Assembly: GCA_025997135.1 (NCBI GenBank)
Contig: BNUE01000015.1
Coordinates: 1-24,114, forward strand
From: a candidate division SR1 bacterium
Lineage (GTDB): Bacteria; Patescibacteriota; Gracilibacteria; Absconditabacterales; Absconditicoccaceae
DNA: 24,114 nt
Direction of reading: 5' to 3'
A model generated the notes under the pieces. It had not been told where the DNA came from. It worked only from the letters and a program-made list of their open reading frames with translations, and made no database searches. How positions within the stretch are numbered: the first letter of the stretch is position 1; each line of letters begins with the position of its first letter. The translations under genes and the position numbers were made by a program. Of the stretch, positions 1 to 10,299 are shown piece after piece.

Positions 1-526
1 TTGAAAGTTTGGAAATATTTGGTGATATCTGAACCTGAGTTGATCTCTAATTTTTTGAGATTTTGGATATTTTGCAATTCTTGTCTAGACTGTTCAGAAT
101 TGTACTGTTTGTCTGAATAAGCTTGAATGATTTGAATCCTCTGAGATATTTTCTCTGAATAAATTCTGAAAGCCGAGACTGCGACTTCATATTCGGCTAG
201 AGCTGGACGATCTGAGGCTGGTTTATTTTTGTGAGTGGTGAAGAAGGCTTTGTCGTATTCTGACTGGAAGAATGAATAATTTCTGGTTTTTATTCGCTGA
301 TTTAGGGCTTTGATGGGATCGGAGATGATGAGGTTTTCTGGGATTAAATGGACTCTCTGGGGAAAAGAGTCAGTCTTTTTTTTCTTTTTTGGTTTTTCTA
401 TTGGATTATGGAAGTCTTTATTTAGCTGAAAAGTCAATCTAGGGGCTGGAAGTCTAGAAAAATATGAAGGAAGTGAGGTTTCCTGGGGTTTGTGAAGTGT
501 TGATTGTTCTAATGACGGATTTCACA
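1..526 (-). CDS. Unknown protein, 5' portion (runs off the window edge)
   Basis: With TGA read as Gly, the minus frame is open from an ATG at 526 to the window edge (175 codons seen, C-terminus missing). The second codon is TGA, so the protein begins MGNPSLEQ; with the standard code it would end after one residue, which is why a normal gene finder misses it. The first ~60 residues are rich in Pro, Ser and Lys, with a short KPKKKKK run near residue 45. The rest is hydrophilic and Gln/Glu/Lys-rich, probably helical, perhaps coiled coil (IQNLKKLEIN region). There is no signal peptide or membrane segment, and I do not recognise the family. It is divergent from the next gene; a TATAAT lies 7 nt before its ATG. 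The gene is well supported by the long open frame; its function is unknown. Confidence 0.72.
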
Positions 527-533
527 TAAAATA

Positions 534-539
534 ATTATA
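534..539 (-). promoter_or_regulatory. -10 box of the first minus-strand gene
   Basis: On the minus strand TATAAT occupies 539-534, and the ATG at 526 follows after 7 nt. No convincing -35 box is visible. The short spacing predicts transcription starting at or next to the start codon, meaning a leaderless mRNA. Confidence 0.55.
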
Positions 540-592
540 ACTAAAAACACTATATAACGCCTTTTTATGATAGAAAAGCCAGAAAAAATCTC

Positions 593-620
593 TTGACTTT
601 TTGATATTTTTGAGTATAAT
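593..620 (+). promoter_or_regulatory. Sigma-70-type promoter of the acyltransferase-like gene
   Basis: TTGACT (593-598), a 16-nt spacer, then a perfect TATAAT (615-620). The ATG at 628 is only 7 nt past the -10 box, so the predicted transcription start coincides with the start codon and leaves no room for a ribosome binding site. Confidence 0.75.
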
Positions 621-627
621 AGAAGGT

Positions 628-1832
628 ATGAGAGAATTTTGAATGGATGATATGAAAGAGTTTGTATCTGAGCTAAAACCAGAGGATAAAGAAGCTCTTT
701 TTCAGGAGTTTGAGCGTCGTGTAAGCTCTGATTTTTTTCTGATGATTTATTTCAGGCATTGCAAGGTGCTGGTGTTGATTTGCCGAGTCTGCATACTGCG
801 AGATATGCGTATTTTGGTGATGAAAGGAAAGAGCAATATATGTATGGAATGCTACAGTATCTACACAATGCACATTTTCGAGAGACTCATCTGAAAGACA
901 AAAATAAACTAGAAAATCTATGCGTTCATCTACTGGGAAACAGAGAAATAAAGCTGAATCCGATCTTGTGAAAAGTGTCAAAACAGATATTTGAACTAAT
1001 CTTCTCGCCAAAATTTACTCCGATGGGAGATGAAGAAAAAGAAGCACTCCAAAAGAGTATTCTCGATATATATAACGGGAAAAGCACTCTGATTATCTCC
1101 AATCATGATACTTTTGCCAATTTGCCAATGATCATCCACAAATATTTACAGCTTGCCAAAGAGATGGGGATCTCTAATTTTAATCAAAACATCTACACGA
1201 TACTAGGTCCCCTGCTGACAATGCACAAAACTCAGAAGAAAATAATCACTGCACAATGAAATACTCTGGTTACTATCCCTGCATGAACGGAACAACCTGC
1301 TCTGAAAAGTGTATATTCTCGCGAGAGAGCCATCAGCTGAGAAAAGATGAGATCGCTGCTCAGAGACCCAAATGATCAGTGAAGATGAGCTATTTTACTC
1401 TGCTGTCCTAGCGGTACGAGAGATGTAATTTATAGGAGACCAGATGGGAAGCCTGTAATTTTCTTGCCTGATGATTATCAAAGTAGTAATCGCGTGACTT
1501 TTCAGACATTGGTAGCCCCTTTTCGCAGTAATGACCATGTAAATATGCTGATGATCGGTTCAAATACAACTGCAATGAAAGAAAATAAACCTGCGAATAA
1601 TAATCAATGGAATCGTGGAAGTGAGATTGAGCTTCACGTATGTGATCTGAAAGAGAAGCAAATGAACACAACAAAAGATATGATCAATTTACTCACAGAT
1701 CAAGTACAATTTCACGGAGAAAGCATTGCTATTGCCCTACCAAAAGATGTATTTGATATCTTGAAGAAAAAATCTAAAAAGAGAGAGATTTGTGAAGAAG
1801 ATTTATCTGAGTTAAATATAGATGTCGGATAA
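628..1832 (+). CDS. Glycerolipid acyltransferase-like protein (PlsC/GPAT type), requires a -1 frameshift
   Basis: Two frames make one protein. Frame 1 (ATG 628, MREFGMDDMKEF) runs to the T7 run at 732-738. A -1 step there leads into the frame that stays open, with TGA as Gly, to TAA at 1830-1832, giving about 401 aa. Resemblance to plant/cyanobacterial glycerol-3-phosphate acyltransferase rests on a helical N-terminal part, the SNHDTFANLP segment (His at about residue 160, where family motif I is NHx4D) and a CCPSGTRD segment (the GPAT PSGGRD block). Such enzymes acylate glycerol phosphate at the inner membrane. The motif I Asp appears to be Asn (HDTFAN). The frame change lies in a correctly phased T TTT TTT heptamer, so programmed slippage, transcript slippage, a sequencing error or real decay are all possible. 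The family call is moderate. Confidence 0.6.
732..738 (+). other. T TTT TTT slippery heptamer / frameshift site
   Basis: Codons in the upstream frame are GAT TTT TTT CTG, so the seven Ts form X XXY YYZ in phase. A -1 step gives TTT TTT TCT GAT GAT and joins the downstream acyltransferase-like frame. One extra T in the true sequence or in the transcript would have the same effect. I see no obvious strong stimulatory hairpin directly downstream. Confidence 0.55.
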
Positions 1833-1869
1833 GGTCAATACAAAATCAGTATTTTATTGTTATTGCAGA

Positions 1870-1875
1870 TATAAT
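1870..1875 (+). promoter_or_regulatory. -10 box of the NNPGN-motif gene
   Basis: Perfect TATAAT, 7 nt before the ATG at 1883. The -35 region is weak. The spacing again implies a leaderless transcript. Confidence 0.55.
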
Positions 1876-1882
1876 GTGAGCT

Positions 1883-2710
1883 ATGATTAGTATTTTTTTG
1901 TCTATTGTTTCTATAATTTTTAGTTTATGAAGCCAGAAATTGAGTGTCAAGCTGAATGATTTTGTGTATAAACCCGTGCAGACAAATCAGATTTATGTAT
2001 CTAATATGCAGTGAAACATATCTTCTCCACTAGCGAAACTAATAGAAAAAAGAAAAGCCTGATATTTGTATCCGATTTTGATGACTGAGGAGGAAGAAAA
2101 GGAGAAATATAAGCGAAAATATTCCTGACGAAACGAGTCAATCATACAGGATATTTTTCAGAATTTTTTACCTATTTGAGAGGAAAAAGAGAAAGAATAC
2201 CTAGTCGTAAAGAAGTATTTTCAGTGATTACCTGTTTTTGATGATAAAGATATTGGTAGACCTGAAAATAGTAAAAATATATGAAGAGATATAAATAACC
2301 CAGGAAACCTAGTAAATGGTGGTGGGAAATGAGCTATTGGAGTTTATAAGTCGCCAAATGGTAGATATTATACGGTATTTGTGAGTATTGAAGATGGATA
2401 TGAAGCTATGATAACTGAGATAGAAAACATAAAAACAAAACTGACAAATAATGGTAGGACAATGCGTTTGTCTTCGTTTCTAAGCAACTGGATTTTTGGA
2501 AGTGAAGGACAAATAGATAAAAACTCATATTACCGAATTCAAGCTCTCGGTATCGCCAGAACCGATAAATCAATCATGCAAATAGACAACGAAACACTAT
2601 GAAAAATAATTATGATATGAGAAGCTACGCGAGATGCATACCAGTCTTGAGGCAAAGATTTGAGCCATTTGTCTGAGATATATATAGATTTGAATGTAAA
2701 TGTCGATTAG
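1883..2710 (+). CDS. Secreted or membrane-anchored protein with NNPGN-motif domain
   Basis: 275 aa; ends TAG. The first ~17 residues (MISIFLSIVSIIFSLG) form a signal peptide or N-terminal anchor. Residues 138-142 are NNPGN, followed by a Gly-rich turn, then IGVYKSPNGRYYTVFVSIEDGYEAM. The order NNPGN, aromatic/Phe segment, then a Gly-x-x-Ala helix resembles the small NNPGN(I) domain found in phage structural/lytic proteins and some bacterial secreted muramidase-like proteins. The downstream RTMRLSSFLSNWIFG segment fits the helical second half of that fold. Role in cell-wall cleavage or binding is inferred only from this motif. At least nine glycines are encoded by TGA, so the standard code shows only a 73-aa fragment. 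It lies 50 nt after the acyltransferase-like gene with its own TATAAT. Confidence 0.7.
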
Positions 2711-2768
2711 TTTGTCACAAATGTCTATTTAATTCGTACACCTGAATGTAAATTAGGATAACTTTTTT

Positions 2769-2774
2769 TATAAT
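2769..2774 (+). promoter_or_regulatory. -10 box of the FecR-like gene
   Basis: TATAAT, 8 nt before the ATG at 2783. No good -35 match is visible. Consistent with a leaderless or near-leaderless start. Confidence 0.5.
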
Positions 2775-2782
2775 ATTACCAG

Positions 2783-4126
2783 ATGAACCTCAACGACTAC
2801 TTTTCCCAGGCTAAAACTTATCACTTAACTGATGAAACTAAATCAGTGATTTTCGATAAAATTCGTCAAAAAAGATTTGAAACAATAGTCGCAAAATCGT
2901 ATTTTTTCTCTACAAGACGCGTAGTTTATCGAGGGTTATCTGCTATGATTATTCTGTGAACTGGAGGTTTTTTGGTGCAGCAGAATGTAGATATTGATCA
3001 CCTATTTTTCTCCATCAGGAGCCAAAACGGAACAAATACTGTGTCAGCTGATTATATCGCAAAATTGATAAATATCACAGGAGAACGGCATATTCAGCGT
3101 GGAGATCAGATTATTTCAGTGCCCTATCTGAATGAATGAGATACCCTATTTCTCAAGGATGGAACTGAAGTTATATTTACATTAGAAGATGGAACAAAGG
3201 GTAAGATTACTTGACCTGCCATGTTTTCTGTATCCAAGATCAAGAACAATCATTACCAGATTCAGCTCGGCGAATGACATTTTTTTCAACTATCAAATAA
3301 TTTGAGTAAAAATATCATAGAAGTTGTATCTGATGATATGACTATAATGACCAATAAAAATCAGAAAATCGATTTTCAGTTGGCAAAAAATGAGACAGAA
3401 ACTCTGATCAAAAACGATGGAGGTGATATAAAAATATCTCAGAATACCGTCGAAAATACAGAAATTGCTGCAAATACTGAGATGGATATAAAACACGAGG
3501 TCGTCAGTGTAAAGCTAAATGATATAAATCATATTGCTGACAGTAGAAGTTTTTACTTATTTCTGAAGAATAATAATATTAGTGAAACTATCTCTCTAAA
3601 TGATCTAAATGACAATGCTGATGATGGATGATATGCAGTAAAAGATGACTGAATGAGATGAGATGAAATAAATAATAATACATGATGATGAGAGCAACTA
3701 GCTTTATTGAATTATGATGATTTAGCACTGCTAATGCAGGAAACTCAGAGCTGAGATACGAGTATAACTAGCCAAGATTTATCATCATGATTACTCGTAG
3801 ATTTATGATTCAATGACGAGAAAAAAGTTCCCAATGAAGAACAGAATAATTTACTGACAAATGTATTAAATAGCTTCTTTTTACAGAACTCTTTTGATAG
3901 GATTGAGGTTGCTCGTAGCGTGAAAGATACCTGAATAATTGAAAATGAGATTAAAAGTCTAAAGTCAAAATTAGTCAGCATTCAGTCTCTTTTCTGATTG
4001 GAGATACTAAATGGTGATATTTCCTCTATGGCTAGCCAACTTTCTAGGCAGTTGCAGTCAAAATATTATATTTCTCCATCTGTTCTATCTGAATTAGATA
4101 AACTTGTGCATTTTTCACTCGAATAA
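2783..4126 (+). CDS. Membrane-anchored FecR-like domain protein
   Basis: 447 aa; ends TAA. Residues 1-50 are a cytoplasmic helical region (MNLNDYFSQAKTYHLTDETK...), residues 51-66 (GLSAMIILGTGGFLVQ) a single membrane segment, and the rest is predicted extracytoplasmic. Residues ~97-170 resemble a FecR domain: TGERHIQRGDQII, then LFLKDGTEVIF and GPAMFSV, the usual pattern of Gly-Asp, then DGT/DGS strands, then GPA. FecR domains sense or transmit envelope signals, often as anti-sigma partners. The C-terminal ~270 residues are Asn/Asp-rich and of unknown fold. Fifteen TGA glycines by my count, including three in a row. No sigma factor lies next to it; the next gene, also membrane-anchored with the same topology, is the natural partner. 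The FecR call comes from pattern only. Confidence 0.65.
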
Positions 4127-4127
4127 T

Positions 4128-4156
4128 TTGACAAAATATGGTAGCGTCCATATAAT
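4128..4156 (+). promoter_or_regulatory. Consensus TTGACA-N17-TATAAT promoter
   Basis: TTGACA at 4128-4133 and TATAAT at 4151-4156 with exactly 17 nt between: a perfect sigma-70 consensus. The ATG at 4163 is 6 nt after the -10 box, so the transcript should begin at the start codon. It begins 2 nt after the stop of the FecR-like gene. Confidence 0.85.
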
Positions 4157-4162
4157 TGGAGT

Positions 4163-6385
4163 ATGCCAAAAAGTTCACTTTCCATATTTTTTAACCCTGA
4201 GCAATTTGCTCTAATACTGCGATATAAAAAAATTCATCGCACTGTTTTTAAGCATTGAATTTATGCAATTCTAGCCATTTTAGCGTGAGTTGGAGTGTAT
4301 TTTCTGAATATGTATAATCCTCTCTCTACCCAGAAAAATATAGTTCATAGCTCTCCTGAGACAAATATCTTTTACTGGACCCTTCAGACGAGTCAGCAAG
4401 ACAATATCTATCTAGATATTATTATCCCATTTGGCGAGATTAGTCATGAGAATTGACAAGTAGTCAATATCAAGAATTTAGCTAATTATCAAGGGGTTAT
4501 TACTCCTAGATACTTTCAGATTGCGACGAATGACAGTTTAATAGATCTGGATAAATTTAATAATAGCGAAACTGATACTACTGACATTGTAAGTCTGGCT
4601 AATAAATTATTAGCCTCTCCTAAAAAATCAACTAATCTGACTTTTCATCCTGTATCTCCACTGATGAATTGAATATTATGAGAATTTCAATTGCAATGTT
4701 TGACTGCATTTAAGCTCTCAGATGTACTGTGTAACCAGTATCTGGACAAATTTTATCGTGAAGGTATGCTGTACAGTATCGGTAATGCACTTTCTGAGCT
4801 GGATGTTTTATATCGCAGAATACCTGACAAGGAGCCATTTTGTCAGTTATTATATGATACTACCCTGTATCAAAAAACGATTTTTCCATGATTTGATAGG
4901 TTTTTTGATGATTGTGGAACTGATATAAGACAACAATATACAAAGCTGAAATCTTTTATCGAGATAGAGAATGAATTGGATGGATGAGCTATATCTAATG
5001 CTATATATCCTACTGCCGATCTAAATATGTATAAACTGCTCTCAATACTACAAACGCTAAATAAAAATGTGTCTGCTGGAATATGGAACAAGGCTATCAT
5101 CACTGAATATTTTGCATTTTTACAGAATTTATTGAATACTGATAATGGTATTGGAAGGATATTTCCGCCTCTGTATAAGGATCTAGTCTACTGGTTTAAT
5201 ACTGTCAAGCTTTTACCAAATTTTCAGAATAATTCTATTCAGTCTATGACTCAGAGTGAGAAAAATTACTTATTTGATACTGCGAGATCTATCAATAAAT
5301 GAGGCTGAATTGATAAACGTATGTGATTAGAAGCCCAGATTACGACTTTAGATTTATTGACGAACACTGCAGTTGTCGAGGATTTTGTCGCTCAAGATAT
5401 AAAGATTTCTAGCCTCATTTCTCAGGTTTTACAACATCCAAATATCAAAATCAGTAATTATGAAATAGCAGAGGATGAAAAAAGTGCAACTTTTCAGGTA
5501 TTTTTAACCAGTAATAAAATCCAAACCGCGATAAACGAGAGCTTGGCGATGCAGTTTACTCTCATCCTGGAGAGGTGATCCACACTGTATTTGAAAGATT
5601 TTACAATATTAAATTATCCAGATTTTTGAACTTTTTTGGAGTGATACTTATGAAGCAATATATCTTTTACGCAGTTTTTAAGTTCAATCGATAGTTATAT
5701 TTCGATATTTAAGAAAAATGAGCAAGTCGCTTCAGCTTTATGTGATGAATTAGCTACAAAGAATGCGAAATGGTTTGTATCATGCTGAACAAGTGAGGCA
5801 CGTTTTGAGAGAAATTGAGTTAGTTATATCTTTAATTTTAAAGATGATGTCATCACGAGCGTATCAGTATCAGATGAAAAGCTGAATATCAAGATACAAG
5901 AGATGTTATCCAAAACGTTTTTATCAAAGAACTCCACCTCATCCACTATCAAAGAGATATTAGATCAAGCCATAGAAGTTGCAGATTTATGTACTGATAT
6001 TAAACTTATCATAGACAATAGGGTTTCTCTATATTTGCAGAATGCTCCTATATCTATAGATCCATTGGATGATGAATGTAAAACATTTAGAGTAGTTTTA
6101 CAGCTAACTAATGTGATGTTATGATGAGAATACCATATAGAGAATAATACTATTTATGATCTAGAATATATTATTAGAAGAAATAAACAGGAAAAAATTG
6201 TACAAATTAAGAGAGAAGAAAGTCCTCAAACCTTGATCTTTCCTTTGAATGAAGAGAATAAGACTACTCTCGCCTTCATATCAAATAATGCCAAAGCTTA
6301 CCTCAAATTATTTGATCCAGTATCTTATTTTGAATTTGAGAGATTAAGTGATACTAAGAATACTGATGATTGGATAATTGAATAA
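4163..6385 (+). CDS. Large single-pass membrane-anchored protein of unknown function
   Basis: 740 aa; ends TAA. Residues 1-30 are basic and cytoplasmic (LRYKKIHRTVFK), residues ~31-50 one membrane helix (HGIYAILAILAGVGVYFLNM), and the remaining ~690 residues should lie outside. The exported part is Asn/Asp/Ser-rich with repeated amphipathic segments and several Cys (QCLTAF, LCNQY, FCQLL, DDCGTD), which could form disulfides. I recognise no family. The standard code shows six or more separate fragments; with TGA as Gly the frame is continuous over 2.2 kb. It has the strongest promoter in the window and follows the FecR-like gene, which has the same topology, so the two may work together at the envelope (inference). 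Confidence 0.75.
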
Positions 6386-6440
6386 TGGTTAATCGAAAAT
6401 TACTTGAATAAAGTGATGGTTTTGATATAAATAATATGTT

Positions 6441-8810
6441 ATGATTGATTTGCATACTATTTATTATCGCAATATTTGACCATTTGGTGACAGAGAATGC
6501 TCACTGCTGTTTCAGCAGGGCAAATTTTTGATAAAGGCTCCTATCGGAAGCGGGAAAAGCTTTCTTTTTTTCGATGGTGCTACATACGCACTGTATAAAA
6601 ATTCTAGTAGAAATATGTTGAATCTAAAAAGTAAAGAAGGAGAAATAAGTCTGATTTTCTCTGAAGGTGAGGATTACTATCTCGTGAGGAGGCATCTGAA
6701 AGCAGGAAAGAAGATGGATAGCTGTAGTAGTCAGCTTTTTTCTATCTCTTTTGGAAACTGAAGTGATTTAGATATTTTGAAAAAATGAGGGCAGACTTTA
6801 CAGCGAGATAGAAACATTATTCAAGAGTTTTTTGACAATAATAATATAAAACTGGCAGAGATACCTGTAAAAAATGAGAATGATTTTCAAAAGACTTTAG
6901 AGCAATTATTGCCTCCTGAAGAGGTTTTTCTCTCGACAATGTTGTTGCTACAGGATGCTGATAATATTTTTGAATTATTGCCATCCAAGAGGATTGAAGT
7001 TTTGAAAAACATTTTTGGATTATTGGGGATTGAGAATGCGAAAGAGCAGGTTAATGAAAGGAAAAAAGGGACAATTCTCAGGCTAAAAACCTTGCAAGAT
7101 CACAGTATGCAGGATGTCAGGCTCAGAAATTTATTGAAAGAATGCAAAAACCTAGTTTATACCATCTGAATTACTGATGGGAATAAGTTTTTCGAGGATC
7201 TGGAGGATGTTTTGAATCAATTAACAATTTCTAATTTTAGTCTAAATGGATTGGATATTCAGCTTTTTGAGGCTCGTTTGGGGGAAGTTAAAAAAAATGA
7301 AAAAGAGGTAATACAGCTAAAGACCAAGCAAGATAACCTAGAAAACCAGCTCAGAGAACAAGAACAACTCCAGAGAAAGTTGAGAGAAGAAGAAATAAGT
7401 CTGACTACTGAGATTGATAGACTAGAAAAAGTAATTCTGTCCGTAAATTTAGCAGAATTAGACAAGTTAAAGACTGAAAAAAATGAATTATATATTCAGC
7501 TGGAAGAGATAGACAAGGTTGAAGCCATTATATCATTTGATGGAGATGAGGCTAAAAGTCTAGATGAAGTTTTAAAGTTAATTCAGAGATTAAAAGATCA
7601 TTGAAAAGACCTAGCAAATCAGATAACTCAGCTAGAGCTCCAGCAGAAGAATTTGGATCAAGCTGTAGAATTTCATACTGAGCAGGAGAATACATTAAAA
7701 AATCAGTTATTACAGACACAAACTGAATTAGATAGTATAGATAAAGAGACAGAAAATCAGGCAACTTTTGAATGTGAAAAAATTCAGGGGAATTGTCCAT
7801 TTGTAAAAACCATAAATCGTCAACATTTCGAGCAGAGAATAGAGATGAAAAGCCGTTTTGAGAAAAATATTGTAGAATTAAAAGATAAACTAGAAGAATT
7901 GAAGAAAGTAGAGATTAAAAGGAATGTAATAGATATTGAGAGTAGTCAGAAAAAAGTTCAAGAGCTGAGAGACTATCTAGTGAAAATAGATTTTACGAAA
8001 TGGGAGGAAAAATGAAAACAGAAAGCATCTCTACAAAACAAGCTTAATACTCTAGATCAGCATGTTATGAAGCTAGAAATCGAATCCCAGAAATTACAGG
8101 ATTATCACCAACAAAAATCAGCTTTAATGTCTCGTAAAGATGTTTTGTGAGAACAGAAAAATGGAAGTATAAAACTAAATCAAGAACTAGAAACTCAACT
8201 AAAAGAATATAAAATGAAGTTATCATCTCCTGAGATGCAATCGATTACAAATCAGTTAAATGCTCTAGAAAAGTTTTTCCAGATAATACGTGATTTAAAC
8301 CAGCTTATTGAGGATTTTGCAGAGAAAAAGGTACAGATCAAACAGCTAGAAATTGATGAGAACATTTTGAAAAATCTCGAAAAGATACTATGAAAAGAGC
8401 TTATTTTGATAGCTATTGAACAGTTTTTACCTGCACTGAACGATATTGTAAATAATTTTTTGACAAAAGTCGTAGATTACCAAATTTCAATGCAAATAAC
8501 TGAAAGCTGAGATAAAATCGAATTGGAAGCAAAAATCACTGATGAAAAGTGAGAAAGAGAGGTTAAAAGTCTGAGCTGAGGACAAAGGACACTTCTAAAA
8601 CTGGTTTGGATGCTCGCTATCTCATCTTTTATGAAGACTCCTCTGCTATTTTTGGATGAAACTATAAATAACCTAGATGCAGATACTGTCGGCAAGGTTA
8701 GTGATATGATAAATGAATTTGTAAAGCAGAGAACTATGAAATTTTATACAGTAACTCATAATACTGAGATACAGGAGATGAATATCTGGGATGATACGAT
8801 CGAGATTTAG
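6441..8810 (+). CDS. SbcC/Rad50-like ABC ATPase with coiled coil
   Basis: 789 aa; ends TAG. Rad50-type layout is clear: Walker A PIGSGKS (residues 34-40), a Q-loop region LLLQDADNIFELLPSKR as in SbcC, a long Lys/Glu/Gln coiled coil (~230-640), signature LSGGQ (711-715, first Gly encoded by TGA) and Walker B LLFLDE (Asp739, Glu740) followed by the NNLD D-loop and a THN switch His. In the family, SbcC binds SbcD/Mre11 to trim hairpins and double-strand ends. It is shorter than E. coli SbcC (about 1050 aa) because the coils are short. The hook position has CEKIQGNCPF (Cys445, Cys452) instead of CxxC. No sbcD is adjacent. I chose ATG 6441 because the open frame begins there with a SbcC-like strand (IDLHTIYYRNIGPFGD). 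The 3' end overlaps convergent gatA by 4 nt. Confidence 0.85.
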
Positions 8811-10189
8811 ATGATAGATTCAAGCTTTCAGGCTAGATGAAGCAGATCTTCGTCTCACCACTGTTTTCACATTAGCTGGATGCCTACTGGTAGTTTTTCT
8901 CAGTTTTCATCTACTGTTCACATAGGCAGAGAAATCGCAGGCAATCAGGCTAAATTTGCAGGAGTCGTATATAGGTCCTCTAAATACATCTGCAGTGAAT
9001 TAGCTGTTTTGGAGCCGAGATTGGAGGCTGGAGCTGGAGTTGTAGGAGTCATAACTGCGTCATAATTTTCAAAAAGTTTAGAAAACTGATTTGTCAGTTG
9101 TTGTCTGGATTTTAACGCTGGTTTGTAATACTTATCGTAGTTTTTGTGAAGAACAACGTAATTTCAGAGCATCAGTCTTTTTTTTACTTCTTTTCAGAAT
9201 GCTTGAGAGCGGATATCTGTATAATCTAAACCTGCTTTTTGGCATCAAAATCTCATACCATCGAATCTTCATAGGTTTGAAGTCAATTCTGCTGACATAA
9301 GAATATAATATAACGATCAAACGTGCCTGAGAAGTGGAAAATCAATAAAATCAACCTGAAATCACGAAGAGATAAGAATATCGACTTTTGAGCGGAATAG
9401 TGCTTCAACGCGAGGGTCTAAAGAGAATGTGAAGATTTCATTTGGGATAGCTATCTTTGGTTTTTCGGCAGTGAAAGTGTGCGAAGAAGACGTATTTGTG
9501 TGAGGATTAAGCGTTTGTAAATCATTTTCATCCTCACCTGCCATAATCGAAAGCAAAATTTCAGCATCATGAACTGTCTGAGTCAATGTGCCGACTTGGT
9601 CTAAAGAAGAGGAAAGAGACTGCACTCAGTATCTGGATATTTTGCCGTATGTTGGCTTGAAACCTACAATACCACATAGAGATGATGGCTGACGAATAGA
9701 GCCACCTGTGTCAGTTCACAGTGCTGCAATACATAGTCAGGAAGCTACTGCTGCCGCACTTCCGCCACTCGATCATCATGGCATACGATTGATTCAATGC
9801 GGATTTATCGTAGGTCAGAAGTATGAATGCTCAGTAGAAGAACCCATAGCGAATTCATCCATATTGGTCTTTCATATCGGGAGAAATCATTTGTCAATCA
9901 ATTTTTGACAACAAGTTGCAGTATATGGGGCGACATAATGTTCTAACATTTTGGAAGCACAAGAGCTGATCTCACCTGTCAGCATCATATTGTCTTTTAT
10001 CCCAATGGGAGCTGAGTGAAATTCACGTGAAGCAAGTTCATCAAAATGTGAGGAGATAAACTGATCGTGAACACGAATAAACGAATTTAGATCAGATTTT
10101 TGTATCTGCTGAATAGTTTGCTGGATGAAAGTTTCTGGATCAATAGTTCATGACTGAACTTGCTGGAGATATGAGGTGATAGTTGGCAT
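8807..10189 (-). CDS. gatA: Aspartyl/glutamyl-tRNA(Asn/Gln) amidotransferase subunit A
   Basis: 460 aa, normal for GatA; ends TAA. It is an amidase-signature protein that releases ammonia from glutamine so that GatB can convert Glu-tRNA(Gln) or Asp-tRNA(Asn) to the amide form. The catalytic triad aligns with a constant offset of 14 to S. aureus GatA: Lys65 (PIGIKDN), cis-Ser140 (GGSSGGSAAAVA) and nucleophile Ser164 (TDTGGSIRQPSS). The C-terminal half has SAELTSNLGRFDGMRFG, FGKEVKKRLMLG, MTPTTPAPA and LPVGIQLMG, all typical. TGA encodes Gly138 and Gly139 of the signature loop and many others. No gatB or gatC is adjacent, so the operon is split. A TATACT box lies 13 nt upstream of the ATG. Confidence 0.95.
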
Positions 10190-10202
10190 ATTAATGAGTG
10201 AT

Positions 10203-10208
10203 AGTATA
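10203..10208 (-). promoter_or_regulatory. Possible -10 box of gatA
   Basis: TATACT on the minus strand, 13 nt before the gatA ATG. No clear -35 match. It predicts a leader of only about 6 nt. Confidence 0.35.
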
Positions 10209-10238
10209 AAGTATGTAAGAGTGTATTGATTTCAGATT

Positions 10239-10286
10239 AAAAAAAAAGAGAAGAATGCTGAATTTAATCAGATTTTTCTCTCTTTT
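10239..10286 (-). terminator. Rho-independent terminator of the lipoprotein gene
   Basis: Just past the lipoprotein stop, the minus strand shows AAAAGAGA (G) AA pairing with TTCTTCTCTTTT, with an inner CTGA/TCAG pairing, ending in a run of nine T. It separates the lipoprotein gene from gatA. Confidence 0.6.
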
Positions 10287-10299
10287 GGGTTTAGACTAA

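Noticed and set aside
673..1011. 112-aa minus-strand ORF
   Set aside because: Antisense to the acyltransferase-like gene, with low-complexity Leu/Phe/His-rich translation and no motif; a shadow ORF.
9132..9320. Internal break in gatA near 9320-9360
   Set aside because: Codon-by-codon reading gives continuous GatA sequence (FPLLRHVGSLYYILMSAEL) once TGA is Gly.
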